From positions 1 through 38,160 of IMG/VR virus record IMGVR_UViG_3300027985_000961: a stretch of DNA of 38,160 nucleotides, one strand, 5' to 3'. The position numbers and the translations under genes were made by a program. How positions within the stretch are numbered: the first letter of the stretch is position 1; every line of letters starts with the position of its first letter. Below, in pieces: positions 22,459 through 30,397 of this stretch. The notes under the pieces are model-generated. The model ran no database searches. It was not told where the DNA came from and saw only the letters and a program-made list of their open reading frames with translations. The stretch comes from a virus.

Positions 22459-22539
22459 AGTGTGTGCCGCAGTGGGCAGTCGCGGCAGTAACCAGGGAAG
22501 CACCGGGCCAGGGACCGGCCCAAGGTTTCAGGAGTTGAG

Positions 22540-22818
22540 ATGAGCACTTATCGCATAGAACGCCCGGTGAAGTGGAATGGTGAGATCCGCAAGAGCGGCA
22601 CCATCGAGACCGAATCCGAGCAGGCGGTAGCGCTGGTGAAGTCCGGCGCGTTGGTCGAGGTCGATCCGGAAACGGCGGCACAGGTGCCGCTGGAGCAGTT
22701 GAAGGTAGGCGATCTCCGCGATGTCGCTGTAACGCTGAAGATCGACGGCGCCGCGGCGATGAAAAAGGCCGACCTGGTGGTTGCTGTTAAGGCGGCTCAA
22801 GCCAAGGCTAACGCATGA
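22540..22818 (+). CDS. Small head-tail region protein (gp35-like position)
   Basis: 92 residues, MSTYRIERPVKWNGEIRKSG and later QAVALVKSGALVEVD and ending KKADLVVAVKAAQAKANA. The first part is like the short beta-domain ('DUF7210-like') found in phage head-tail genes and also seen in the 23788 gene. AGGAGTTGAG precedes the ATG. Probably structural or assembly; not certain. Confidence 0.75.
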   Translation: MSTYRIERPVKWNGEIRKSGTIETESEQAVALVKSGALVEVDPETAAQVPLEQLKVGDLRDVAVTLKIDGAAAMKKADLVVAVKAAQAKANA

Positions 22819-23336
22819 GCTACGTCACCCACGCCCAGTTAGCCGATGTTCCTGGAGCGCGTGAGCTGTCTCAGGTGGCCACCAAGGAGCATACGGCTGC
22901 TGTCGACTATGACCTGATGGAGGCCACGCTGCGCGGTACCGATCGCTCAGCATGGACAGCTGAAGAGATCGCGATCGCCGACGACGCACTAGCGCGCATC
23001 GATGGCGAGGTGGTGAACGCCGACGCGATGATCGACGGCTACCTCAACCAGCGCGGTTATCTGCCGTTGATCGACAAATTCGGTGCGGTGCCGGGCATCG
23101 TATCGACCTGGTCCCGGGCGATCACGCGCTACCTGTTGCACAAGGATCGGATCGCCGCGGACGCGACCGACCCGATCGTCCGGGACTACCGTGACGCGCT
23201 GAAGTTTTTGCAGCAGACCGCCGACGGCAAGTTCTCCCTGGGCGCGGGTGACACCAGCGTAACCGGCGGTACCGGAACCCCCAGTTGGAGTTCTCCGGAA
23301 CGGCTTTTCACCCGTGACACCCTGGAGGGCTTCTGA
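22815..23336 (+). CDS. Mu gp36-family protein (DUF1320)
   Basis: 173 residues. Start MSYVTHAQLADVPGARELSQ, then ALARIDGEVVNADAMIDGYL and the GTGTPSWSSPERLFTRDTLEGF-like end match DUF1320 (gp36), a head-tail adaptor. The segment AMIDGYLNQRGYLPL is the family's most conserved one. Overlaps neighbours by 4 bases and 1 base, so it is part of a tight operon. Confidence 0.92.
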   Translation: MSYVTHAQLADVPGARELSQVATKEHTAAVDYDLMEATLRGTDRSAWTAEEIAIADDALARIDGEVVNADAMIDGYLNQRGYLPLIDKFGAVPGIVSTWSRAITRYLLHKDRIAADATDPIVRDYRDALKFLQQTADGKFSLGAGDTSVTGGTGTPSWSSPERLFTRDTLEGF

Positions 23337-23791
23337 TGAACGAACCCCTCGACACCGCTCCCATCCAGCAGCGCCTGCGCGACCAGGTGCCGGGGCTGAC
23401 CGGTGAGATCGCGGGTGCGGTGGAGTACGCGGCGGTTAAAGGGATTCGCGATTACCGCCACGGCAGCGCCTATGTCGTACTCGCCGCCGAGCGCAACCCA
23501 GATTCGCCCGACAGCCCCGCCGGCGATCGGCGCCGCGGCAAGGCGAAAGCGATTTGCACATTCGGCGTCATCACCGCCTCGCGGCACGCCCGCGGCCGCA
23601 CCGGTGATGAAGCGCTGCAGGAGGCGCGCCCGTTGATCGGCGCGGTACGCACCGCACTGCTCGGATGGACGCCGGGAACACCGCTGCAACCCATCGCCTG
23701 GGTGCAGGGCGACGTCATGGAGTACGACGCCGACACGCTGCTCTGGATCGATGTTTTCACCACCACTCATTACCTCGGAGGTAACGCATGA
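23336..23791 (+). CDS. Mu gp37-family tail completion protein (DUF1834)
   Basis: 151 residues. PIQQRLRDQVPGLTGEIAGA, AYVVLAAERNPDSP, RRGKAKAICTFGVITASRHA, and GVLTLLWIDVFTTTHYLG-type end (LLWIDVFTTTHYLGGNA) are typical of gp37/tail-terminator-like proteins. It should close the head-proximal tail end. Its start overlaps the gp36 stop by one base. Confidence 0.88.
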   Translation: MNEPLDTAPIQQRLRDQVPGLTGEIAGAVEYAAVKGIRDYRHGSAYVVLAAERNPDSPDSPAGDRRRGKAKAICTFGVITASRHARGRTGDEALQEARPLIGAVRTALLGWTPGTPLQPIAWVQGDVMEYDADTLLWIDVFTTTHYLGGNA

Positions 23792-23991
23792 GCACCGAAA
23801 AGAAACCGACACCAGCCACCGTTGAAGTGACGCTGCTGAAGGACCACACCCACAACGGCAACAAGCTGAAGAAGGACGCCAAGATCCAGGTGACTGCCAA
23901 GCAGCGCGAATTCCTGATCGACCGCGAGATTATCGCGAAAAGCAGCCCGACCGTACCGGTTGCGGCAGCAGCTGCCCAGAGCAAGAGCTAA
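23788..23991 (+). CDS. Small DUF7210-like protein
   Basis: 67 residues. VEVTLLKDHTHNGNKLKKDA and KIQVTAKQREFLIDREIIAK form a short beta-strand/helix unit also seen at the N-terminus of the 22540 product (VKWNGEIRKSGTIE). The C-tail is Ala/Gln/Ser-rich. Overlaps gp37 by 4 bases. Likely structural accessory. Confidence 0.78.
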   Translation: MSTEKKPTPATVEVTLLKDHTHNGNKLKKDAKIQVTAKQREFLIDREIIAKSSPTVPVAAAAAQSKS

Positions 23992-24024
23992 GGCACTTAG
24001 TTCTCGTAACCGAAGGAGAATCCG

Positions 24025-24780
24025 ATGAAAGACTTTTCATTCCAGGGCAAGGTGTTCCTCGCCACCAATGTAAACGGCAAGCCCCAGGCGCAGCGCTGGG
24101 TCGGTGATGCGATGCTGAAGGTGCAGCTGACCTCCAACGAGGAGAAGCGCCAGGAGTCCTACTCTGGCCAGCGCCGCACCAGCGCCACCATGCAGACCGG
24201 TACCGAAGGCACCTTTACGCTGATCTTCAACCACGGCGAGCCGGAGAACTTCGCCATCGGTCTGGGCGGCAGTGTAACCACGGTGGCATCCGGCAGTGTA
24301 ACCGGTGAAGCCCTGCCGAGCGGACTGGTCGCCGGCGACTACGTAGCACTGGACGGTGTCGATGTCAGCGCCCTGGCACTGGAAGATAGCGATGTGGGTC
24401 CGACGTCCCTGACGCTGGATACCCACTACCGCATCGAGTCCGCGGAGGGTGGGATCATTCAGATCCTGGATCCTGCGGCCCTGGTGCAGCCCTTTAACGC
24501 GGATTACGACTATGCCGCGCGTAAGGATATCGCCATCGCTACTGCTGGTTCGATAGTGCGTTACCTGATCGTCGTCGCCGAAAACACCGTGGATGGTGCC
24601 GAGGATTACGCCCGCTTCGAGCTGTATCGGGCCAAGTTCAACCTGGCAAATGAAATCGACTTTCATGCGACCACGCTAAGCGGTCTGGAAGTGAGCGGCA
24701 CCTTGCTGAACGACTCCAACAACGAGATTGATCCGGAACTGGGCGGCTATGGTCGCATGCGTATGCCGGGTGCTGCCTGA
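24025..24780 (+). CDS. Major tail tube protein
   Basis: 251 residues. MKDFSFQGKVFLATNVNGKP; MLKVQLTSNEEKRQESYSGQ; GTFTLIFNHGEPENFAIGLG; LANEIDFHATTLSGLEVSGT and LGGYGRMRMPGAA. This pattern is that of siphovirus-type tail tubes in B3/D3112-like phages (phage tail tube family). AAGGAG precedes the ATG. It stacks in hexamers along the tape measure. Its stop overlaps the chaperone start (TGATG). Confidence 0.88.
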   Translation: MKDFSFQGKVFLATNVNGKPQAQRWVGDAMLKVQLTSNEEKRQESYSGQRRTSATMQTGTEGTFTLIFNHGEPENFAIGLGGSVTTVASGSVTGEALPSGLVAGDYVALDGVDVSALALEDSDVGPTSLTLDTHYRIESAEGGIIQILDPAALVQPFNADYDYAARKDIAIATAGSIVRYLIVVAENTVDGAEDYARFELYRAKFNLANEIDFHATTLSGLEVSGTLLNDSNNEIDPELGGYGRMRMPGAA

Positions 24781-25295
24781 TGGCGCGGCGGATAGAGAAG
24801 CCGCAGGCGATGGAGGATTCCCAGGATGATCTGGAGATCCTCCATCCCGACGCCGAGATCACCGTTGCCGGCCGCCAGTTGACCGTGCGTGAGTACGGCT
24901 TTATCGAGGGACTCAAGCTGCGCGGCAAGATGCAGCCGTTTCTGGAGAGCCTGCGCAGTCTGACCGCGACCCCGGCCGTGACCCCGATCGACCGGATCCT
25001 CGATATCCTCGCCGAGCATCAGGCGGCAGTGACCGAGCTGGTGGCCGTATCGGCCGGCGTCGAGCCCGAGTGGATCGAGTCGCTCAACGACCAGGACGGC
25101 TCGGCCCTGGTATTCACCTGGTGGGCGGTCAACAGCCCTTTTTTCGTGCGGCAGCTGCAAAACAGGATGATCAACGAACTCCTAAAGCCGCTGCCGGCCG
25201 CGGTACCGATGTCCGCTGGGGTGACGTCTACGCCGCCCTCATCGCCAACGGGCACAACGCCGACCGAATCGGCACCTACACCGAACGCCAATTGA
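24780..25295 (+). CDS. Tail assembly chaperone, upstream frame (G-like)
   Basis: 171 residues. LEILHPDAEITVAGRQLTVR, EYGFIEGLKLRGKMQPFLES, and TELVAVSAGVEPEWIESLND fit a G-type tail chaperone upstream of the tape measure. The part after about 120 (PAAVPMSAGVTSTPPSSPTG...) is a low-complexity Pro/Thr/Ser tail, as expected of an unshifted product read past a frameshift site. A slippery heptamer lies at 25139-25145. It and the shifted form would bind the tape measure before tail tube assembly. Confidence 0.85.
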   Translation: MARRIEKPQAMEDSQDDLEILHPDAEITVAGRQLTVREYGFIEGLKLRGKMQPFLESLRSLTATPAVTPIDRILDILAEHQAAVTELVAVSAGVEPEWIESLNDQDGSALVFTWWAVNSPFFVRQLQNRMINELLKPLPAAVPMSAGVTSTPPSSPTGTTPTESAPTPNAN

Positions 25296-25420
25296 AACTC
25301 CATTTCGATTCCGCCTGCCGCCGCGATCGCCGCCAGCGCGCGGATCTGATCTCCGATACCAACGCGGCGGTCTGGGGCGGTCAGGATGTGGAGAAGCTGC
25401 TGCGAGAGCTGAGGAAATAA
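24780..25420 (+). CDS. Frameshift tail chaperone (GT-like product, -1 shift)
   Basis: Reading the G frame to 25145 and then slipping back one base gives a fused product of about 213 residues ending at 25420. The T part has RAAAAKQDDQRTPKAAAGRG, DVRWGDVYAALIANGHNADR, IGTYTERQLKLHFDSACRRD and QDVEKLLRELRK, a soluble helical domain. The frame has no good ribosome site of its own, supporting the fused form. The pair G and GT, in a fixed ratio, is a hallmark of long-tailed phages. Confidence 0.72.
25139..25145 (+). other. -1 ribosomal frameshift heptamer
   Basis: T-TTT-TTC in the G frame (after codons AAC AGC CCT). It has X XXY YYZ form with X=Y=T and allows both tRNAs to re-pair after a one-base slip. 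The shifted codons continue CGT GCG GCA, into the T frame. Confidence 0.65.
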
Positions 25421-25422
25421 CG

Positions 25423-25707
25423 ATGCTGCTGAACGTGCGCTACACCACCAATGAGGAAGAGCAGGTATCGCCGGGCGTCTCCCGCTACATACAGCGCGAT
25501 GCCCGGCTGCAACCTCTCCGAATCATCCGTCGCCCCTGCGGCGAAGGCGCTGCGGCCAAGCGGTTCACCTATACCGCCATTTATGCCGCGCCGGCGGATG
25601 CCCGCTACGCCCTGAATGGCGAGCTGAAAGAGCTGATCAACCGCAAGACCAACCCCCAGTTCAAGCCGAACGCCCTGTATTGGGATGGCGATATGGCAAT
25701 CGTGTAA
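25423..25707 (+). CDS. Small tail-region protein
   Basis: 94 residues, MLLNVRYTTNEEEQVSPGVS; RDARLQPLRIIRRPC; RKTNPQFKPNALYWDGDM. It follows the T frame after 2 bases and precedes the lipoprotein. Not recognised; in B3-like phages a small gene often lies here. Probably in the same transcript as the chaperones. Confidence 0.65.
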   Translation: MLLNVRYTTNEEEQVSPGVSRYIQRDARLQPLRIIRRPCGEGAAAKRFTYTAIYAAPADARYALNGELKELINRKTNPQFKPNALYWDGDMAIV

Positions 25708-25730
25708 CCCTACGTCCAGGAGAGAGATCG

Positions 25731-26117
25731 ATGAAAAAGTTGCTGATGATCGCAGTGGTAGGTGCAGTACTGGCGGGCTGCGGAACCGATGCCGATATCG
25801 CCTCGCGCAACCTGTCCAAGGAGGCTGACGCGTTTCAGATCAACCGCCGGATCGTGTTCTACAACGGGATTACCGACTCCTATATGTTGACCATCGAGGG
25901 GCGCTGCTCGATGGGCAATAGCGACCCATCCCGTCAGCTCAGCGTGACCTGCAAGACCGGATCCGATCAGTATAAAAAGCACTTCCTCGGACTGTCCGAC
26001 AACGTGACCTATTTCGTCGAGCAGCTGGAGAGTGCCAACGTGAGCACCTATCACTACAAGGTGATATTCCGACCGGAATCGATCGCGCCTGATGTGGATC
26101 TGAAGACGAGTTTGTAG
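25731..26117 (+). CDS. Beta-sandwich lipoprotein, probable superinfection exclusion
   Basis: 128 residues from the ATG at 25731 (MKKLLMIAVVGAVLAGCGTD), with AGGAGAG just before it. Signal peptide and lipobox LAGC give a mature lipoprotein with N-terminal Cys17. The body (IASRNLSKEADAFQINRRIV; FYNGITDSYMLTIEGRCSMG; KKHFLGLSDNVTYFVEQLES; HYKVIFRPESIAPDVD) matches a lipoprotein family common as a moron in temperate phages. It would sit on the inner face of the outer membrane, likely altering host receptors or blocking phage DNA entry. Function is from family and position. Confidence 0.85.
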   Translation: MKKLLMIAVVGAVLAGCGTDADIASRNLSKEADAFQINRRIVFYNGITDSYMLTIEGRCSMGNSDPSRQLSVTCKTGSDQYKKHFLGLSDNVTYFVEQLESANVSTYHYKVIFRPESIAPDVDLKTSL

Positions 26118-26208
26118 CGCATAACCCTGGAGCTGTGCGGCCCGCGTATGCGGGTCCGGCGACCAACGGGAGCGAATACCAGCGAGTTGTTATAAGCGAG
26201 GTAGAACC

Positions 26209-26487
26209 ATGGCAATGACAAAAAGACAGCTTACAGCTGCGCTGAGAAAAATGGCTCGTCTGAGCAGTGAGTTCTGTGAAATTCAGGCGCAGGTAGTTGA
26301 GCACAGTATCGAGGTTTACGGTCACGAACCGAGTGCTGTTGATAATGATGAGTTTATCGATGCGTGCACTGGTGCAAATGGGGTGTGTACTGGAATGACG
26401 GCTGACGAATTTGATAGATCGATGCGTGAGTCGTTAAAGATGATGGGGCTTATAACACCCCAATTAAGGGGTATAACTTTTCGGTAG
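26209..26487 (+). CDS. Hypothetical moron gene, AT-richer than neighbours
   Basis: 92 residues: MAMTKRQLTAALRKMARLSS, EFCEIQAQVVEHSIEVYGHE, DEFIDACTGANGVCTGMTAD, EFDRSMRESLKMMGLITPQL. GAGG precedes the ATG. Base content and codon use are less GC-rich than in the flanking late genes, and hairpin 26139-26156 (GGCCCGC/GCGGGTC) and a 320-base gap surround it, a moron layout. Helical, soluble; no family known. Confidence 0.6.
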   Translation: MAMTKRQLTAALRKMARLSSEFCEIQAQVVEHSIEVYGHEPSAVDNDEFIDACTGANGVCTGMTADEFDRSMRESLKMMGLITPQLRGITFR

Positions 26488-26736
26488 TTTCGGAGGAAAT
26501 GTACCAACCGTGGCAGGCGACCGGTACGCTGAAGTTGCTTATCAGTGGCTAAGACTGTGCAATTGCATAACACTCGTCCTGGCCCACGTTCATATCCTTG
26601 TTGCGCCTACCCGCGTTAAGCCCAAGGTACGTGGTTTGCCCCTCGCCAAGGGGTGTTTAAGACTACTGTAAGAAACGCTTCCAGTGTGCGTCCCTCCTTA
26701 ACTGCATAAATGCAGATCCATCGAATCTACATCACT
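26488..26736 (+). other. Non-coding gap before late element 3
   Basis: About 250 bases with no convincing coding frame. It is AT-richer than the surrounding region. A short hairpin CCCCT (26639-26643)/AGGGG (26649-26653) followed by TGTTTAAG may be a weak terminator. It could include the 3' end of a moron insertion. Confidence 0.45.
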
Positions 26737-26758
26737 TTTTGCCCTCGTTCAAATTACT
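26737..26758 (+). promoter_or_regulatory. Late promoter element 3 (tape measure block)
   Basis: Third copy of the element, TTTTGCCCTCG + TTCAAATTACT, one change (C to T) from the others. 49 bases before the tape-measure ATG, the position of PP in Mu. A 17-base spacer reaches CACCAT (26776-26781), a poor -10. Shared upstream context beyond the 22 bases is not obvious. Confidence 0.68.
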
Positions 26759-26777
26759 CCCCGCCTGACCAATGCCA

Positions 26778-26804
26778 CCATCACCTGAGTAATCCAGGTG
26801 GTGG
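26778..26804 (+). promoter_or_regulatory. RBS-occluding stem at tape-measure start
   Basis: CCATCACCTG (26778-26787) pairs with CAGGTGGTGG (26795-26804) in a 10-bp stem with one T-G pair and a 7-base loop, 3 bases before the ATG at 26808. The 3' arm includes the ribosome site AGGTGG. RNA starting about 26788 would lose the 5' arm. Confidence 0.6.
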
Positions 26805-26807
26805 ACC

Positions 26808-29800
26808 ATGGCCAACAAAAACCTCGAACTCGCACTAAAAATCAAAGCCGACCTGACGCAAGCCCGGCGTGAGGTCGACCAGCTGGCGGTTGCATTGGAG
26901 GAGACCACTGCCGCCGCCACAGGTGTCGATCGGGCCAGCCAGGGCGCCGCTCGCGGCTATACCGCTGTGAGCACGGCGGGACAGCGCGCTACGACCACCA
27001 CCCGCGGCTACAACGCGGCCACCGCGGCCGCCACCGGCGCCACCCGCCAGTACGATACCGCGCTCGAATCCGCCTCAGCCTCTACCCAGCAGCTCAACTC
27101 AACCACCCAGAACCTGGGCGGCGGGCTGAACTCCATTGCGGCCTCTGTGCGGGCCGTCAGTCTGACCATCGCCGCCGGGTTCGGCCTGCGCGAGATCGTG
27201 CAGTCGGCCGATGCCTGGACCGCCTACGAAAACAGACTGCGCCTGGTCACCACCAGCCAGGCTGCACTGACGCAGTCCAGCGCCGACGTCTACGCGATCG
27301 CCCGCAGCACCAGCCAGCAGCTCGACAGTACCGCCGCGGTCTACCAGCGGTTCGCCCAGAACGCCGAGCGCCTGAACATCACACAGCAGCAAACCGCTCA
27401 GCTGACCCGTACCGTCAGCCAGGCGATCGCGATCTCCGGCGGTTCGACCGCGAGCGCCGAGGCGGCCACGATCCAGTTCGGTCAGGCGCTGGCCAGCGGC
27501 GTACTGCGTGGCGAGGAGTTCAACTCGGTCATGGAACAGGCGCCGGGGCTGGCGATGGCGTTGGCGGAGGGGCTGAGTGTCGATATCGGTAAGCTGCGCG
27601 AAATGGCAAACGATGGCCAACTGACGGCGGATGTGTTGGTGAATGCCCTCGGTGCCGCGGCCGCAAGCGTCAACGATCAGTTCGAAACCCGCGTGAAAAC
27701 CATTGCGCAGGCGGCAACGGAGTTCGATACCGCGTTCACCCGTATCATCGGCACGTTGTCGAGTGGCAGCGGTGTTGGCCAACAGATAGCGGCGGTGATC
27801 TCCGGTCTGGCGGACATGCTGGATGCGATGTCGAACAACCTGGATATCGTCGAAGCGGCACTCGAAACCGCGTTGATTCTGACTGCCGGCCGCGTGGTGG
27901 CAGCGCTCGCCAATATGACCACCGAGGGCCTGAAGCAGATCCTGGTACAGAAAGCCGCAACAACGGCTGCAGCTGAAAAGGCAGTGGCTGATGAGAGCGC
28001 TGCTGTTGCTGCAAAAACGGCGGCCGTGGCCGATCTGGAGCGTTCCCGGGCAGCGGTTACGGCGGCTGAGGCCAATGTAGCTGCAACGGCTGCCGAGGCT
28101 CGGCGTACTGCCGGTATGGCCGCATCGAGCACCGGATTGACCGCGAAAGCGGCGCTGGATGCTAAGGCGGCGGCCGCTACGGCTGCGCATACAGCTGCTG
28201 AGGCTCGTTTGACCGTGGCATTGGAGGCCCGTGCCGTCGCCAGCGAAGCGGTGGCGGTTACCACTGTAGCGGTTACTCAGGCAACGGCCGCGGCAGCAAC
28301 GGCGATGACTGCTGCCAGCGTCGCCACCAGTTTGCTGACGCGCGCGATCATGGGGCTGACTGTCATCGGTGACCGGGTGCTGGCAATGCTCGGCGGACCG
28401 CTCGGCATCGTTGTAGCGATCGGGCTCGCTGCAACAGCATTTCTCGACTTCGGTAACGATGCCGAGAGTGGCATGGAAAAAGCCGCGGTGGCTAGCGAAC
28501 AGGCCAGCGTGCGGATCCGCAACGCCACCCGCGAGATGATCCAGAGCCTGGATATCGGTGATATCGGGGCCGCGTCATTCGATCAGCTCAGTGGTGGTAT
28601 AGCGCAGCTGGAGCAGCAGCTGCAGAAAGCCCGCGAGACGCGCGACTATATCCAACAGCTCAACGACTCCGACGTGCCGCTCTGGGATGCCAGCCTGCCC
28701 ACCCTGGATCAGGCCAACGAGAAGGTCCGCTCTCTGGAATCGGCCGTCGCCAAACTGCGTGCGGAGCAGAACGGATCCCGATTCGACAGCGTCCGGAACG
28801 GCCAGGAATACCTGGACTCCCTGGAGCAGCAAGGCGAGCGCCTGCAGAACCTATCCGAGCGCGAGAAGGCGCTGCGCTATCTGCGCGAACAGTCGATCGA
28901 TACCAGCTCCGAACTGGGTCGGCAGATCTTGGCCCGAGTTGATGCGAACGAAAAGCTGAAAGCGGCAAACGACGAGGCTGCCGAATCGGATCGGCAGGCC
29001 AGGCAGGCCGCAGACGATGCGTTGCGGACCGCTGAACAGCGGGCTCAACAGCAGCTGTCATTCGTTCAGCAACTGGAACGCCAGGCGGATCTGCAGGGTA
29101 AATCGACTGCCGAGGTGCGCGAATACACCATCGCCGAGCGTGGGCTGTCGGGCGAGCTGTTGGTGCGCGCCCGGGCGGCGGCCGCGGCGCTGCAGGCGCA
29201 GGAGGATCTTAATGCAGCGATGCGTGACGCCCGCGACATGGACCGCATCCGCATTCAGTTGCTGGAGGCGTCTGGCGACACACTCGGTGCCCGCTCGGCT
29301 CAGCTGCAGCAGCAGTTCGGCGAGCTGCTCGATCGGCTGAACGCCCGCGGCGATACCGCCGGCGCAGCCCTGGTCAATAACCTGATCGACCTCGATCTCG
29401 CGCGCACGCGCCTCGCGCAGCTGCAGTCCGTCATCGATGACGCGATGGGTGCCAACAGTCGCGCCGAGGAGTCGATCAACATCCAGCAGGACGCCGGTGT
29501 GATTACCGAAATGGAGGCACGCGAGCGCATCCTGGAACTGCACCGCCAGACCTACGCCGTACTGCAACAGCAGCGGCCGCTGATCGAGGAGATGGCGCAG
29601 CAGCCCGGCGCGATCGGCGAATCAGCCCGCGTGATGCTGGAGCAGCTCGATAACCAGGCTGCACAGCTGCAATCAACCCTGACACTGCTCGGTACCACGC
29701 TGAAAGACGGCCTGGAGTCGGGTTTTTCGTCGGCCATCAAGGGGCTCGCCGACGGCACGATGACGCTGCGCGACGCGGCCGTTGAACTGATCTCATCCAT

Positions 29801-30329
29801 CGGCGACGCGATGATCGACATGCTGGCCCGTGTGATGGCTCAGCAGGCATTCAGCGGCCTGTCGACGATGTTCGGCGGTACCAGTTTCGGCGCGCTGTTC
29901 GGATTCTCAACCGGCGGCCACGTCCAGGGCCCCGGTACCGCCACGTCAGACAGCATTCCGGCGCGACTCTCCAACAACGAGTTTGTCACCCGCGCCGCCG
30001 TCGTCACCCAGCCCGGCGCTTTGCCGTTTCTGGAGGATTTCAACAGCCGTGGCATGGTCGCCCTGGACGACTGGGCCGGTCGAGTCCGCCATGCCACCGG
30101 CGGCCTCGCCGGTATCCCGGCGCCGCAGATGGTCAACCCCACGTTGAACAGCGGATCGATCACCCAGCCATCCGCGGTCGGCTCCACCGTCCAAAACGCC
30201 GTCAACCTCTACGCCATCCAAGATCCTGCCGACGTCGCGAACATGGCCTGGGGCAAGCAGGGTCAGGCGAATTTCATGGTGTATCTCAGCCGCAACAGGC
30301 AAACAATCAGGCAGGAGTTGGAGCTGTAG
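26808..30329 (+). CDS. Tape measure protein
   Basis: 1173 residues, the longest product, setting tail length. N-terminal coiled coil (LALKIKADLTQARREVDQLA), tape-measure domain (about 110-290, FGLREIVQSADAWTAYENRL; GEEFNSVMEQAPGLAMALAE), an Ala-rich helical stretch (about 380-505, VAAKTAAVADLERSRAAVTA), hydrophobic segments (LGIVVAIGLAATAFLDFG) and a C-terminal part with GYVQGPGT-type GGHVQGPGTATSDSIPARLS. The C-terminus may enter the host membrane during injection. Translation may be held by the 26778-26804 stem. A typical tail length cannot be worked out from sequence alone. Confidence 0.95.
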   Translation: MANKNLELALKIKADLTQARREVDQLAVALEETTAAATGVDRASQGAARGYTAVSTAGQRATTTTRGYNAATAAATGATRQYDTALESASASTQQLNSTTQNLGGGLNSIAASVRAVSLTIAAGFGLREIVQSADAWTAYENRLRLVTTSQAALTQSSADVYAIARSTSQQLDSTAAVYQRFAQNAERLNITQQQTAQLTRTVSQAIAISGGSTASAEAATIQFGQALASGVLRGEEFNSVMEQAPGLAMALAEGLSVDIGKLREMANDGQLTADVLVNALGAAAASVNDQFETRVKTIAQAATEFDTAFTRIIGTLSSGSGVGQQIAAVISGLADMLDAMSNNLDIVEAALETALILTAGRVVAALANMTTEGLKQILVQKAATTAAAEKAVADESAAVAAKTAAVADLERSRAAVTAAEANVAATAAEARRTAGMAASSTGLTAKAALDAKAAAATAAHTAAEARLTVALEARAVASEAVAVTTVAVTQATAAAATAMTAASVATSLLTRAIMGLTVIGDRVLAMLGGPLGIVVAIGLAATAFLDFGNDAESGMEKAAVASEQASVRIRNATREMIQSLDIGDIGAASFDQLSGGIAQLEQQLQKARETRDYIQQLNDSDVPLWDASLPTLDQANEKVRSLESAVAKLRAEQNGSRFDSVRNGQEYLDSLEQQGERLQNLSEREKALRYLREQSIDTSSELGRQILARVDANEKLKAANDEAAESDRQARQAADDALRTAEQRAQQQLSFVQQLERQADLQGKSTAEVREYTIAERGLSGELLVRARAAAAALQAQEDLNAAMRDARDMDRIRIQLLEASGDTLGARSAQLQQQFGELLDRLNARGDTAGAALVNNLIDLDLARTRLAQLQSVIDDAMGANSRAEESINIQQDAGVITEMEARERILELHRQTYAVLQQQRPLIEEMAQQPGAIGESARVMLEQLDNQAAQLQSTLTLLGTTLKDGLESGFSSAIKGLADGTMTLRDAAVELISSIGDAMIDMLARVMAQQAFSGLSTMFGGTSFGALFGFSTGGHVQGPGTATSDSIPARLSNNEFVTRAAVVTQPGALPFLEDFNSRGMVALDDWAGRVRHATGGLAGIPAPQMVNPTLNSGSITQPSAVGSTVQNAVNLYAIQDPADVANMAWGKQGQANFMVYLSRNRQTIRQELEL

Positions 30330-30397
30330 GGACAGCAGCAAACCTCGAAGATCTGTTTGGGAAGATCGTTAATTTCCTCACAACCAGCCCGTCTCTG

